Source: Cymbidium sinense (taxonomy: Eukaryota; Streptophyta; Magnoliopsida; Asparagales; Orchidaceae). Taken from it: a stretch of 64,000 nucleotides of DNA. The stretch lies in NCBI GenBank assembly GCA_021442155.1, contig JAKCPB010000360.1:124001-188000 (forward strand), given 5' to 3'. This document shows, in pieces, positions 1 to 12,720 of this stretch (position 1 is the stretch's first letter; each line of letters opens with the position of its first letter). The translations under genes were made by a program, and so were the position numbers. The notes below the pieces were generated by a model. It ran no database searches. It saw only the letters and a list, made by a program, of their open reading frames with translations, and was not told where the DNA came from.

Positions 1-3000
1 TGAATATTTGATTATGTGTTTTAATTAGTCTTGAGTTTATATTTACTCAAAACCAACCTATTCAAACAAGAAAAGCATTTTAGGATTAATTAAAGTGAAT
101 ACTATTACAAAACACACAACACTTTATTCCTTTCCAACATGTGTAACATGCATATGGATGAATCCTATGCATATCAATACAATCAAGTGAAAATGTTAGC
201 ACACCTTGATGATGAATGTTAAGGGAGGTTGCTTAAGAAAATTTGGATGCTTCATGATGCATAATTTTGTATAAAAGAGGGGGATTCTTTATCCATTAAT
301 CAAATGCACATTTACATATATGACATATAAGAAAATGGTGCCATTATTTTCTACACGGGGGTATAAGGTACAAGACCTTTGGGGTTACTTAAAGCCTCGC
401 AACTCGGAGATGTCCAAACTAATATACCACTTTTCTTAAATACATGTGCATGTACAAAAGCGAATGAATGGATGAAGAATCACGTAAAAGATTTATGTTT
501 TTTTGTCTGATTCATTGGTTATTTAATTTATATGTGCAATATGAAGATCCTTCTTAATTCATACATGGGAATGCATAGGAATAAATTTAACCAAGTGTTA
601 TGTTCTTTTCAAAGGAACTATATACTTTTCAAATCCTATACAAACCATGTTAAGAAAAGAGAAGAAAATCTCATAACACATTTTAAACTATATTCACATG
701 CAAGCTTATAAATATTTATGAGTAGCATATATTCATTTAGAGTCTTTGATTTATAAGTTTTAAAAATAATTTTTGATTTAGTTATGAAAATAGCCACTCA
801 TATCCTTACTTTATCCAATACATGCAATTTGACATAAATAAAACATTTTATTTTAATTTGAATTTTCAAAAGACATGAATGCATGATTTCATATGGCATA
901 CACCATTTAGCATATTAGGAAAGAAATAAAGTGATGTAAACATATAATTTCATTCACCTTAATTAATTCCTAAAGACAATCCTATGAAATAAGATCATTT
1001 AAAGTGAATCAAAGTTGTTTAAAGAGATTTTTATTTTAATTTTGAGTTTGATTTGATTTTAGGAAATATGAAAAAGTTTGTTGGTCATAACCCATCTCCC
1101 ACATATGTGAATCAATTTAGTTTAATTTTTGAACCATTAGATTAATTTTTATGTTGTATTTAGGTTAAGGTGTGTTAATTACCCCTTACCTACACCACTT
1201 CAACATAATTAACCAACTAATTATGAGCCAACATATGATATTCAACCATACTGAATTTAAATCAGAACTGCACCTAAGAAAGAAACGGGTCTAATGCAAT
1301 TGGCTCACAATTATTGATTAATTAAGCTAAAGGGTTTAATTAAGTACTTTCATAACCTTCCCACACATGTGGGTTGGAAATAATTTCCTTGAATTTACCT
1401 TAGGCTTTTGAACACCTAAGGATCTACCCAAGAAATGAGATTATTGAGTTCTCGAATGATTTCATGTTGAATTTTGATTAATTGAATTTATTAATGAAGT
1501 GATTAGGCCATTAATTACAACTTGATTAAATGTTTTCCAAATGGAGTGAACTTAGGGAGAAGAGATTGGAAACAAAATCCTAATCTCATTCCCTAAGTCC
1601 CTTCAATATTTCATAGTAATTAGCAAGCCCAATTAATATATTCACCACTATTTAATAGATTAATTAATCACTTAATTAATTAAGGGAGTGATTAGGAATG
1701 AATCAAGCAATTATCCTAATTAAATCATTAATAAATTCCAAGAAAATTATGAGAGAAGGAAATCATCCCACTAACATACCTAAGAAGTTTGGAATTAATT
1801 AAGGAAATCATTAGGGAGTAATTAACATAATTACATTTTAATAAATCCAAATTGAGTGAAATATACTATTCAAAATCAATCAAAATTAATTTTATATTAT
1901 TCCCCCTTTAATTATCTTTAAAATGAAGTTGAGTTTGCATTTTTTGGATTTTTCTACATTTAGTTATGAATATTTAAAGTTTCTGTGATTAATAGGTCAT
2001 TAAATCCCCTAATTATATAGCTAATCTTGTCATCGCCACGAGGATCGCTGATGCGGTGAGCACTTTCCTTGTGGTGCGATGATATTGGTTATTTAAGTTA
2101 TCACATCCTATATCGCATCAACCGGCGGTGCTACACGCTTTCCCTTGGACCGTCCGATCTCAAGATCAAGCCTGCGGTATCAAAGGGGTTAATCATGGGA
2201 TCTAACATGGATTAATCAAGACCGTCCATCCAAACACGCGAGATGGATGGTTCATGATTCATCCCTACCCTTGTCTATGGGAGACGGGGACCATCCATCC
2301 TCCATGGCTTGATCCGAGCTCACTTGAGCTCGGATTGAACTAGGATTGAGCACACTCCATCTAAAAGCAAAGAGAAAGACATCCAACGGTGGAATTCACT
2401 TGGGATTAAAGTTTCCTTCATAAAAGACCAAAGAATTCTATACCTAAACTCAGTTTTGAAGCATACGTCTAGTGGAGGTAACTTCGTCTAGTGGAGACAA
2501 AGCCCTGTTGAAGGTTTGAAGGCTTGAGATTGAATGGATTTTCCAATTGGGAAAAGTGAGCTTCAATGGCTTGCGTATTTGATCAAACTCCTCCTTCACG
2601 TGGCTTGGATGCTTGGATTGGTTTGTGTGAGTGACTTCCTCCCATGGCCTCAAGAGGAATTGATTGAAATGATGAGTGAGTTTTCTTCCCACTTCCCCTA
2701 TTTCATCAAATTGAGAATGGAGAATGTGGGGAAGAGCTTTTGGGAGTGTGAAGAGAGCTTCCCTTCCTGAGTGGCTCAATCATGATGTGTTTGAAATGAA
2801 ATTAGGGAGCACTCTATTTAACCCTGAAGTGAGTCCTTTGATTTTGGATCAATGATTGAGGATGGGTTTATTAGGGTCGTTGAGCTTCACATTATTCATT
2901 TTGAGGAGTTATGAGGAGTTTCTTGCCAAAAAAGAGTTGATTTGATCCCATTTGGCTCATTTTATTTACTGGTCAATTTTGGATTCAAGTTGACCAATTG

Positions 3001-4654
3001 GTCAAATTGCCAAACCAAAGATTGCTCAAGTTCATATGACCATTTGAAATGTTTTGATATCATTGGTTTGGTTCAATTTGGTTTATATTTAGTTTTGGTT
3101 AATTTGATTTCATTTAGGTCAAATGGGTCAAGTTGACCAATTTGACCCATTTGTCCTAATTAGGCTAGGTCATGGGTTCGTTTAAGTTTGTTTGGTCATT
3201 TGAAATGTGTTGCAAGCTTTGGTTTCAATCAATTTTGGTTTAGTTTAATTTTGGCTTGATTTGAGCTTTTAGGTCAAGTTGGGTTCATGGTCAATTAGGC
3301 TAGGTTGGGTATAGTTGGCCAATTGAGGCTTTGGTCAAGTTCAACAAGTGGTTTAGAATGAATTTGACCCATTGGTTGCAATCAATTTGGCTTAGATCAA
3401 GATTTGACACATTTTTACTTTTTAGGTCAACTTGGGTTAACTTGGGTCAAGTGGTCAATTGGGCTAGGTTTTTCTCAAATGATAACTTGGTCAAGTTCAA
3501 ACATTGATTTAGAATGAGTCTAGATTAATGGTTTTAATCAATTTAGCTTATGCTAGATTTTGGCTAGTTTGTTTTGGCTGGGTTGACTCAAAACCCTAGG
3601 TTTGACTTGGTTTGACCCAATTTGAGTGATTGATCATCATGATGATTGTTGCTCACAATGTGAGGCTTAGTGGGCTTAGTTCAATCCAATTTGGGTATTA
3701 GAATTTGGCTCAAAAATGGCACTTTAGATCACTTTGGGTCAAGTGAGTCTAAATGGATCAATTGACTTGATCAAGGCTTGATTCAAGTTTGGTTGAACTC
3801 ACATATGGACTTATGATTGAAATATAAATCCATTCAAAGTGATTTGGAGTTAAATGGTTTTGATTCATTTGACAATTTCAAGTTCAAAGGTGAACATGGG
3901 TTTGATTTTAGAGTTTTGAATTTGGTTTTGGTTTGATGATTGAAGTTTGTGTTTATATTTGATTCATGATTGAAGATTGATTGAACCATGAAGAAAATGA
4001 AGGTTTGAATTGATTTGTGTTTGATTTGCTGAATTGGCTTGAAGAAGCATGGGTTGGATTTTGATTAGATTTGATTTGAGTTTTGAATTTGGTTTATTTG
4101 GTTTTTATATTTCATTTATATTTATGAATATAAATGAGAATATAAATGGGTTATGAGAAAATCTTGAGTTTGAAGTGATTTGAATTTGATTTGAGCTAAG
4201 TCCCTAAGATGAAATCAAAGTGACTTAGAAAGATTTTGGATTTGAAATTGATCGTGGATGTCAATCATTTGGAATTGATTCATGATTTGAGAAAATCCAT
4301 TGGAAGTGATTTAAGGATTGAGAAAATCAATTAAGTTGGAATTGATTTGAGATTTTATTTGGAATTGGTTTGAGTTTGAAGTTTATTTGGATTATAAGTT
4401 GATTATGATTTGAGGTTGATTTGAATTTGAAGTTTGACTTGAAAGAAGGAAGCAAGGATTTGGTTCAAGCTATAGGGAAGGAAAATTTTCCTAACACCCC
4501 TAAGGCATAACCTATTCCTATGGCTAATTCTTCTAAGTCTCTGAGTTAGGTTAAGTGTTCACTCACTAGAAGTGTCTTAAGCTAAGAATTCTTGTAAAGA
4601 GGAGTCTATGTCTAAGATGGAGAGATTGAGAGCTTATTCTAAAAAATGAGGTCA
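1..4654 (-). repeat. LTR copy 1: 3' LTR of the minus-strand Tat gypsy element, cut by window edge
   Basis: This stretch aligns by eye, in the same orientation, with 22480-26450 and with 30890-36428. Shared landmarks are the block at 350-440, the GC-richer patch at 2030-2350, the long TTGACC/GGTCAA-rich section at 2940-3850, and a tail near 4450-4654. The right end is placed at 4654, where the sequence reads GGTCA; its reverse complement TGACCTC is also where the 3' LTR of the plus-strand element begins (63126). Because the element's genes lie to the right on the minus strand, this is its 3' LTR. The outer end is outside the window. No coding function is seen; short open frames in it are not shared between copies. 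No clear purine tract precedes the boundary, so the end may be off by some bases. Confidence 0.75.
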
Positions 4655-7440
4655 ACAAAGGCCAATAAGTGGTGTGATTGACAAGCATCACGAGGTGTTG
4701 ACCGAGAAGATCAACACCAAACGATCACAAAGCAATAGAAATGATCTACCCTAATGCGAAGGAATCAAGAGCTTAGTGCAATGCAACTCTACATATATCT
4801 ATGACATAAGAGAGTGAAGGAGGAATCCACTAGGGATTGAGTATGTAAACCTCTCACTAAGGGAAAAGGTTTGAGTCATCCACTGAAGGATGAAAGGTAT
4901 GATTTGATTTGAGTCTCGCTGAGGAGAAATTTGCTTTGATTTGTTGATTTATGATTTGGTGTTCTGCTAGGGATTGAAATGTGAACTCTCCACTAAGGGA
5001 GCAAGTTCAAGTCATCCACTGAGGAAAACAAGTTGTGAAATCCACTAAGGGATTAGAATTTGGGATCTGCTGGGGGAACCAGAAAGACTTGCATCTCGCT
5101 GAGGAGAAGCTGATTGATTTGATTTTTTTAAAATGATTTGACTCCACTAGGGAGGTTGATTAGATTTATTTTATTTTATTTAGTTTAACTCCACTGGGGA
5201 AGAAAGTTGATTTTATTTCAAATTTTAACTCTTGAATTTTGAGATGGACCCTGTTGGTTTGTGATGGATCAAACTGAGTATGGACCTTGTCGTCCTTGAT
5301 TTACCTCAAATTTACTAATCCAAAGAGTTAGTCTACCAACCACATAGTAAGACTATCCAACCAAAGGGGTTGCTTTTTTTGTGTACAGCAACTGTACTAG
5401 GAAGAAAGTATAGTAGACTTACATCTTCCAAAGTAGGGTCAATCACTGGGGTGATCAGTTGGTAACACAACGAATCAAACCCAACCTAAGGCTGGCTATT
5501 GAGTGAATGTCGTTGGGGGACTTAAATCAACTCAAGGATAGTCAAAATTAGTTTCATTTTTTAATTATTTTTTATGGATCCCATGGGTTTTTGATGGACT
5601 GCATTGAGTAGGGGCCATGTTGGCCTTGATCTACCTCATATTTATCAATCCAAAGGAAGTAGCTTCCCAACCGAGGGGAGAACTATCCAACCAAAGGGGT
5701 GCCTTTCGATTTGTAGCAGTTGATTCATGGAAGAAAGCTCAGGGGCTCACATCTTTCCTAAATAAAAGGCCACTAGGGTGACACATTAGCTAGGTAACAT
5801 GTCAACTCGACCTAGGGTTGCCCGTCAGTTTACGACAGTCAGGCTAGAAAGAATGTGTAGTAGACTTACATCTTCCAAAGTGAAATGATCGCTGGGGTAA
5901 CCTATTTCTGGTAAAATAGATTGAACCTGACCTAAGGGTGACTACAGAGAGAGTACTGACTCGAGGACTTATCTCAACTCAGGTAATCAAAAAATTCCTA
6001 TAGGGAGTTTTGTTGACACTACCCTAAAGATAGGATGCCTGCTTGGGACAGGTGTTGTTGCAGGCTTCAATTCCTAATCCATAAGTGAATTAATTTATTA
6101 GTTTCATTTGCTTGTTTATCGTGGAACCTGGTAGTTTGCAAGGGATCATACTGAGAAGGAGATTATAACATCCTAGACCTATCTCAGATTTACTGAACCA
6201 AGAGAGAATCTGTGCATCCGCTAAATGGATTCTCCAACCACAGGGCTGGCTACTAGGAAAGGGGGACTATCCAATCCAAGAGTAACTCAGGTAGTGTCTA
6301 TAAATGGGGTTGCAAAAGATGTGATCCAGGTAGAGTACCCACAAGGGAAGGGGTCGCTAAGGGCTTTATCCAAAACCCTGGAGAAGATAATATGCATAGG
6401 TATTCAATGGCCAACTAAAGGAGAAAGCTCGAGGACTAACATCTACCAAGAGTGGTGTATCCACCGGGTGAGTCATTGTCAGCATAGTGAATATCAACCA
6501 ACCTAAGGTGCCCGTCGGTTTATAAAAATTAGCCTAGGAAGAAAGCTCGGGGACTCACATCCTCCTGAAACCGACAGGGCTATCCTTCTACCGATAGTGT
6601 TATCCGACCTAGGGTATGAGTTGCCACTGGGACTTATATCAACTCAAAAGTAGTCAAGAGAAAAGGGGCCCCTAGGAGACTTATCCTAAACCTCAAATAT
6701 ACTCAACCTAGTCAGTGCATGATGGCTAGTTCAAGAAGAAAGCACGGGGACTCACATCTTTTTAAACAAAGTCAAAATGAGGGAGCCTACTAGCTGCGTA
6801 GTGAATTCTACCGAACTAACTAAGCTCGTTACAAGTTAAGTCGAAGAAAACATGGGACTCACATCCTGGACAAGTGACCACTGGGTGACATATTAGAAGA
6901 TAACATATGTGACCTAGAGCAACTAATGAGTGAGTCCAGGAGCTTCCCCACATCAAAATAGCTCAAGATAAAAGATATGTGTTTACTTTTGTGCTTGTGT
7001 TAAAGAAAATAGGATGCCTCTTGGATTATCTCACACCTATACTAAACACATTGGGGAATTTGATGAAATGGTGCCATGAATGGAAGTTGTGATTCCATTA
7101 AAAAAAGATATCGCTTGGGTTCTATTACACCTAACTCAGTTGTGCTAATCAAAATAGGATGCCACTTGGGTTCTCTCACACCTATTCTAGTAGCGTTGAG
7201 GAAATTGTGTGTAACTTGTGTTCGTGTTATGAAAGAAGGATAAGATGCCTCTCGGATTCTCTTACACCTATCCTAAAAATGTCATGGCATATTCGCAAAT
7301 AAGCAAATAACATTTCGAATGAAGAAAAGATTTTGAAGAATTGAAATAGAATTTTTGATGATAATTATTTTCAAACATATTTTTATGGGTAATATTTCTT
7401 CAAATAGAGCCCATTAATTGGAAGCATCAGGTGTTCCCCA
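4655..7440 (-). repeat. 3' UTR of the minus-strand gypsy element, built of repeated motifs
   Basis: No gene is seen here. The stretch lies between the integrase end and the 3' LTR. At 4820-5200 a CCACTAGGG or CCACTAAGGG type motif recurs many times. From 5270 to 6900 several longer motifs recur: a wording like CTCACATCTTCC with AAGAAAGC upstream, CTACCTCAAATTTACT (near 5300, 5630 and 6180), and ATCCAACC beside AAAGGGG. The reverse complement of the same motifs fills 59605-63125 of the plus-strand element. From 7000 to 7280 a block resembling AGGATGCCTCTTGGATTCTCTCACACC recurs about four times. Hypervariable, tandemly repeated 3' UTRs are known in Tat-type plant elements. Confidence 0.7.
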
Positions 7441-8474
7441 TTATAATCAATAAGCTGATAAGATCCTCCCTAGTAGGCCTTTTCTATGACAAAAGGGCCT
7501 TCCCAAGTGGGTTCAAACTTGCCTACCATCTTTCGATGGGCAATAATTGGTCTCCTCAAAACTAGAACAAGTTCTCCTACTTGTAAAGTTCTAGGGTGGA
7601 CCAGCTTGTTGTGAGCTTGAATCATTTTGGCCTTGTAAACTTGAGGTTCTAGCGCGCCCATAGGCATCTTTCCTTCAAACCTTTGAGCTCTTCTAACCAC
7701 AACTTTTCATTCTGCTCTGTAGTGATTTTCTACCCAATGCTATCCTTAGTGATGGGAGTTAAACTTCTAATGGTAGAACGGCTTCAGACCCATATACTAA
7801 GGAAAATAAGGTAGATCTGGTTGGAGTTCTGTATGTGGTGTGGTATGCCCAAAAGCTTCAAACTAACCGCTCATGTCATGCGTTATCGCCTAATGTCTTT
7901 ACTATCTGGATGAGAGTTTTATTGAATGCTTTTGATAATCCATTCACCTTGGGGTAGTAGATGGTGGAATCTCTCCAATCTATATGGTGTCTTCTGGTGA
8001 AGCTGTTGATCTTGGTGCACTTGAATACAGTACCATTATCAAATATAATTCATCGAGGCACCCCAAACCTATATATAATATGGTTCCTAAAAACTAGAGC
8101 ACATCGAATGTGACCTCTGGAATTGCCTACTCACTTGGAAAAGTAGTATGGCGCTAAGATGGTGGTAACCTTGAAGAAGAGATCAATCACCCATAATGTC
8201 GCCCAACACTCAAATGGCCATGAGGCAAATGTTGGGTGGTTGATGGACCACACCATGTACTTTGACATTACATCTCTAGATATATCCATATAATTTATGA
8301 TCATCTGGTATCCAGTCTCTTGATCTTTGCTTTCATCTTGGAGGATTGATGTTCACATGTGATAATGTACATCATGATGCTACAGACTTCATGTTTGTCT
8401 AAATAACTTAACCATATTTGATCAAAATATCATCAGTACAAGGTGCCATCCACGAGAGCATAAGAGAGAGTTCT
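7441..8474 (-). pseudogene. Integrase domain of gypsy pol, broken (minus strand)
   Basis: This is the integrase remnant, with several frames needed to read it. The C-terminal open part (7470-7700) contains VGELVLVLRRPI and KFEPTWEGPFVIEKAY, the usual end of Tat integrases. It aligns with 59370-59520 of the other element. The core is readable at 7760-8450. The second catalytic aspartate is kept in a FDNGT motif (codon at 8038-8040). The glutamate position has become lysine (AAA on the minus strand at 7930-7932, in NGLSKAFNKTL). The first aspartate before YFSKW appears to be tyrosine, though the frame is uncertain there. There is a stop in the segment just before FDNG. Function in life would have been insertion of the cDNA into the host chromosome; this copy cannot do that. 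Confidence 0.8.
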
Positions 8475-9078
8475 CTATTTCATCTGATGGGCTTGTGACT
8501 TCTCTTGAGGTAGTTTGCCTCTAGTCAAGTAATCCATGAATGGTTGCCTCCAATCTAGCTCCTCATCCTTATTGGCAACCGAAACCTCCCCTTCTAGTGA
8601 AAGTCTCTCAATAAGTTCAGTGTCAATAAGGAATAGGACTTGTCTATTTTGGACACTTATTGGAATGGACTCATCTTTCAGACATGTCAATTCCTTAGTA
8701 AGGTTTTCCATAGCATCAAGCATCACGTATCTCCTGGACCTTGTAGATGGTGACCTCAGGGATTTAGGCAAACATCTTCATAGTATACTCGTGGTAATAA
8801 TGAAGCTTAGGTTTTAAAACCTTATAAGACTCGGTAATCTAGTTGATGACCAGCTGAGAATCCTCATAAATGTTGATACTTTTGACACACACTATGATGG
8901 CTAACTCCAGATCGACAATCAAAGTCTCATACTTAGTTTCATTATTGGTGCATGGATTGGAGAGATAGTACAAGAATCTCATCACATCACGATCTGGAGT
9001 TAAGAGAACTATTCCAACCCTTGCCTTTTTTGAAAGAGTAGATGGTGGTGCTTCCCCTTTATGAAAGGAAGTCGCACC
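8475..9078 (-). pseudogene. Second (Tat-type) RNase H, C-terminal part, and linker to integrase
   Basis: On the minus strand, 8839-9084 reads FDGATSFHKGEAPP, then VGIVLLTPDRDVMRF, SNPCTNNETKYETLI and YEDSQLVIN. This is the pattern of the additional RNase H of plant Tat elements, with its acidic residues (FDGA, KYE, EDS) still present. The next open frame (8475-8771) is the acidic linker to integrase (KELTCLKDESIPISVQNRQ, ELDWRQPFMDYL) and aligns with 58240-58500 of the plus-strand copy. The domain is split by the hAT insertion exactly at the FDGA codons. Upstream residues of the open frame that extends past 9086 come from the hAT end, not from the retrotransposon. The other half of the domain lies at 14751-14850. 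Confidence 0.8.
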
Positions 9079-9110
9079 ATCAAAGTTAAGGGTGTCCATT
9101 AGTTGGTCTG
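9079..9110. repeat. Left target-site duplication and terminal inverted repeat of the hAT element
   Basis: The 8-bp target duplication is ATCAAAGT (9079-9086). The terminal repeat starts at 9087 with TAAGGGTGTCCATTAGTTGG. Its partner on the other strand at the right end starts TAGAGGTGAGCATTCGG. The two agree at most positions, and the start TA(R)(R)GGTG is typical of plant hAT ends. The duplication differs from the right copy by one base (G versus A), consistent with age. Confidence 0.85.
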
Positions 9111-9302
9111 AACCATAAAACCAAACCAAATTGAGTTTATTTGGTTAATCTGGTTCAATTTTTATGTTTATTATTTAGTTTTTGGTTGAAATTGTGTGTT
9201 TGTGCAATTTTTGTTATTGGTTCGGTTTTAATTAAAAAATTTTCAGTTTACCCCAAAAAATTGATTATTTTCTCTCGGCATAGTCGGCCCGCTGGACAAC
9301 TC

Positions 9303-9383
9303 GAGTCGATTAAGAGTCTAAGACTCCTTAACTCTTCGACCTTTGAGTCCTCGATCCATACACTTCTTCAAGAGTCCCGACTC
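9303..9383. repeat. Cluster of GAGTC/GACTC motifs in the hAT subterminal region
   Basis: Six GAGTC or GACTC pentamers fall in 81 bp (9303, 9314, 9322, 9345, 9372 and 9379). Clustered short subterminal motifs are transposase-binding sites in Ac-type hAT elements. Whether these serve that purpose is inference. Confidence 0.35.
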
Positions 9384-10224
9384 TCGCTTTGACTTCATTC
9401 CTTAATTCCTTAGGAGGAGACTAGGAGTTAAGCAATAAGGCATTCGAACATTCCATGTTCCTGATTGAATCTCTTATTTCAGCATTCAACTTTACTTTCT
9501 TATGGCTACTCTATCTTTTATTTTTTCCTAGGATAGCCCATGTTCTGTCTCACCTCGATTTTGAATCTAAGTCTCTTTGAGAGGTAAGAACTAAATCTCA
9601 ATGATCTCAACTCCTCTCTATCACACCATTATTATTCTTTGTTGTGGTTATATGGTTGATGTCACAGTCATGGAATCGCCATTGGCTTTATCTTTGTTGT
9701 CGTTAACACGTTGTTATTGTCATCCACCTGGACCACTTTCTTATTCATTTGTGATTTGTCAGTTTCATTTTTGAATCTTTGATGGAGTTAGGGTTTGATC
9801 GTTTGAAGAAGGCCTGAAGTTGATGTTTCATGTTTCTACTTCTAGTAATTGAATTACCTACTGACTACTATTTTCGCATTACATATTTTACCATGGCCCA
9901 TGGGTCCAGGTAATCCCATTCCCTCTCTCCCCCCCCTTTTCTCTCTCTCTAGATATATATAATATATATGATGCTCATATCAAATTTATTCAATGATTTT
10001 GTGTGAAATTCTATATTTTTTTACTATAAAGTGTAACGATTGGTTTCACTCAATCATACTTTGTTGAACTCCAAATTTGTTTCAGTGCACATCAATTTAT
10101 TGATCATAAGAAATATCGTGAATTTGCTTGATTAAATTTATGCTTTTTGGTTACTCTCAAAATATTATGTTATGTTATCTAACTATTTATTAATTGGAAA
10201 AATCATCGGTCAGCTTAAAAAATA

Positions 10225-10375
10225 GTCATGATACCCTTTACTCTCTGTTGGGTTTCTCTACTATCTAATTATTTATTGGTCAGAGCCATTAGTTAAGAAT
10301 CCCTTTACTCTCTGTTGGGTTTCCCTGCTACCTATGAACATGGAATGCATTCCCTTTACTCTCTGTTTGATCGTT
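10225..10375. repeat. Three direct repeats upstream of the hAT transposase
   Basis: The phrase CCCTTTACTCTCTGTTGGG occurs at about 10235 and 10300, and a shortened form CCCTTTACTCTCTGTTTG at about 10352. Spacing is about 55-65 bp. They sit in the leader region of the hAT element, roughly 300-400 bp before the transposase start. Function is unknown. Confidence 0.5.
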
Positions 10376-10641
10376 AAAGATATAAGGTTGCATTCAGTTG
10401 GGAAATGTGGCATTATATGATAATGTTTAGGATACATTACTTGATGGAGTTGATTGAGAATTACAATTTGTAAACATGAATTAACACTATTCAATTATAT
10501 GATTCATGCTTTTATTTCTTCTCAATATTATAGTATCCAATCGTTCTTTAATTGAAATAAGTTTTGTTGATGTAATTTATTAAAGCATGCTTTATTTTTC
10601 TTCATTATTTTTTTGATTTTTTAGAGTCTAGAAGTAGAAAC

Positions 10642-12720
10642 ATGTCACAAGTTGGAGATAGTTCAAATATTATTAGTTCCTCCAAAGCTATAACCACTAC
10701 TCAACAAGTTCAAGTTACAGGAGATGTGAGTGTCAATAATGAGAAACCACCAATTGCAAAGAAAAAAAAGAAAAGTTCCTAGACCTAGATCTGAGGTTTG
10801 GGATCACTTTGTGAGGTATACTAATGAGGAAGGAGAAAAATGAGCAAATATAATTATTGTGGAAAGTCATATCACAGTGATCCAAAGATTAATGACACTT
10901 CAAACTTAAGGGCACATCTTTCTTTGTGTCAAAAGAATCCTCTTAATAATGAACCAAATCAAACTAAACTAGCATTACAATTTGGTGTTAAAGGTGAAGA
11001 GCCTTGTGCAAGCCTTAAGGCATGGAGATTTGATCAAGAAAATATAAGGAAAGCTTTAGCAATGATGATTATTGCCGATGAATTGCCTTTCAAGCATGTA
11101 GAAGGTTGGGGTTTAAACATTTCATGTCTCATTGTTGTCCAATGTTTCAAATACCTTCACGATGGACATTAACACGTGATTGCTTTAAATTTTATCAGGA
11201 TGAGAGAGAAATTTTAAAACATCTATTCAAGAAGTCCTGGCATAGAGTTTGTCTTACTACTAATACTTGGACATCCATTCAACGAATTAACTATATGTGT
11301 ATCACTGCACATTTTATTGATGATGACTGGAAACTCAATAAAAGAGTTATAAACTTTTGTCCCATCTATAGTCACATGGGAGAATTACTTGGGCAACAAG
11401 TTGAGAAGTGTCTATAGATTGGGGATTGATGCAATTTTCACTATGTGATTGATAATGCAAGTTCAAATAATGGCATCATCACACACCTGCAAAAAAATTT
11501 TGGCAAGAGAGGAGGTATTAATCTAGATGGTCGCTTCTTACATATGAGATGCATAGCTCACATTATTAACTTAATTATGCAAGATGGGCTAAAAGAGATA
11601 TGTGAATCTATCTATCATGTTCGAAAAGCAGTGAGATACATTTGTCAATCACTTGCAATGCTACAAGAATTTAAAGAATGCATTGAAATAGAAAAAATAA
11701 AAACTAAAAGCATGTTATACTTAGATGTTCCTACTAGATGGAATTCCACATTTTTAATGTTAAGTGCAGCAGTTAAGTTGGAGAGAGCTTTTGAAAGATA
11801 TGAGGAGATTAATACTCAATTTAAATCAAAAATAGAGAAGGAAGATGACGAAGATCATACTGTAAATGGTGTTTTAAGTGATAATGATTGGAATAATGTT
11901 AGAAGATTGCTCTCTTTCTTGGAAAAATTTTATAAGCGCACTTTAAGAATATCCGGTTCTTTGTATGTGATATCAAATACTTTTTTTCATGAAATTGCAG
12001 AAGTTCTTTGTCTTCTTCAAAATTGGTAAATGGATGGTGATATAAATGTGAGAAATATGGCTTCCAAAATGATGATAAAATTTGCTAAATATTGGGGTAC
12101 CATAGAGAAAATGAATTTGAATATATATCTTGATGTTGTTTTAGATCCCCGATTCAAGCTGTGTTATGTAGAGTTCGATGTTATGGATATGTATGAAGGA
12201 CCTGATGGTGTTGCTCTAGCACAACTTTTTAGATCATCATGCTATGCTATGTTTCATGATTACAAAATAAAAGTTCTTGGTGAAAGCCAAGTAGGAAGTG
12301 GTCTCCATGAGAAACAAAATTTTTCTGAAGAGTCTAGTGTTTTATAACTGCAATCTTCTAGGAGAAGATATTCAATGATAGAGAAATTCAAAAGATCTAA
12401 TTTTGGCAAGGATGATGTAGATAATACATCAGATCTAGATAAGTTATTTGAGGAGTCTAAAGTCATGAAAGATCATTTTGATAATCTAAATTGGTGGAAG
12501 GTTAATGCACCAAGATTTCCAATTCTCTCATACATGGCTTGTGATATTTTAGCTATTCCAATTTTTACTATTGCCTCAGAATCAGTTTTTAGTACAAGTG
12601 GTAGTATTCTTGATGCATTTAGAAGTTCATTATCCCCAAAGATTGCATAAGCTATGATATGTGCATAGAATTGGATGCAAGCAAAATGGACCGTTAATCC
12701 AGTAAATGTGGAAGAAAATA
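10642..12720 (+). pseudogene. hAT transposase (RICESLEEPER/Ac-like), broken
   Basis: The start at 10642 (MSQVGDSSN) is followed by a lysine-rich stretch, where a frameshift in a run of A breaks the frame. A BED-type zinc finger follows (RSEVWDHFVRY, then SKYNYCGKSYHSD and LRAHLSLC); its first cysteine is tyrosine here. The catalytic region starts near 11106. The first catalytic aspartate of the LTTDTWTS motif is asparagine (AAT at 11262-11264). The second survives in VIDNASSNNG near 11443. HMRCIAHIINL, a helical insertion (11600-12029), a DUF4413-like region (12030-12250), and the C-terminal dimerisation region (12375-12670, with WWKVNAPRFPILSYMA and SESVFSTSG) follow in order. Stops occur near 10850, 11171, 11415, 12027, 12345 and 12648. 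The normal role is excision and reinsertion of the element; this copy cannot be active. Confidence 0.9.

Noticed and set aside
2534..2770. A 78-residue open frame in LTR copy 1 (and antisense 109-residue frame)
   Set aside because: The corresponding parts of copies 2 and 3 and of 46030-46335 do not keep the frame; it is LTR sequence.
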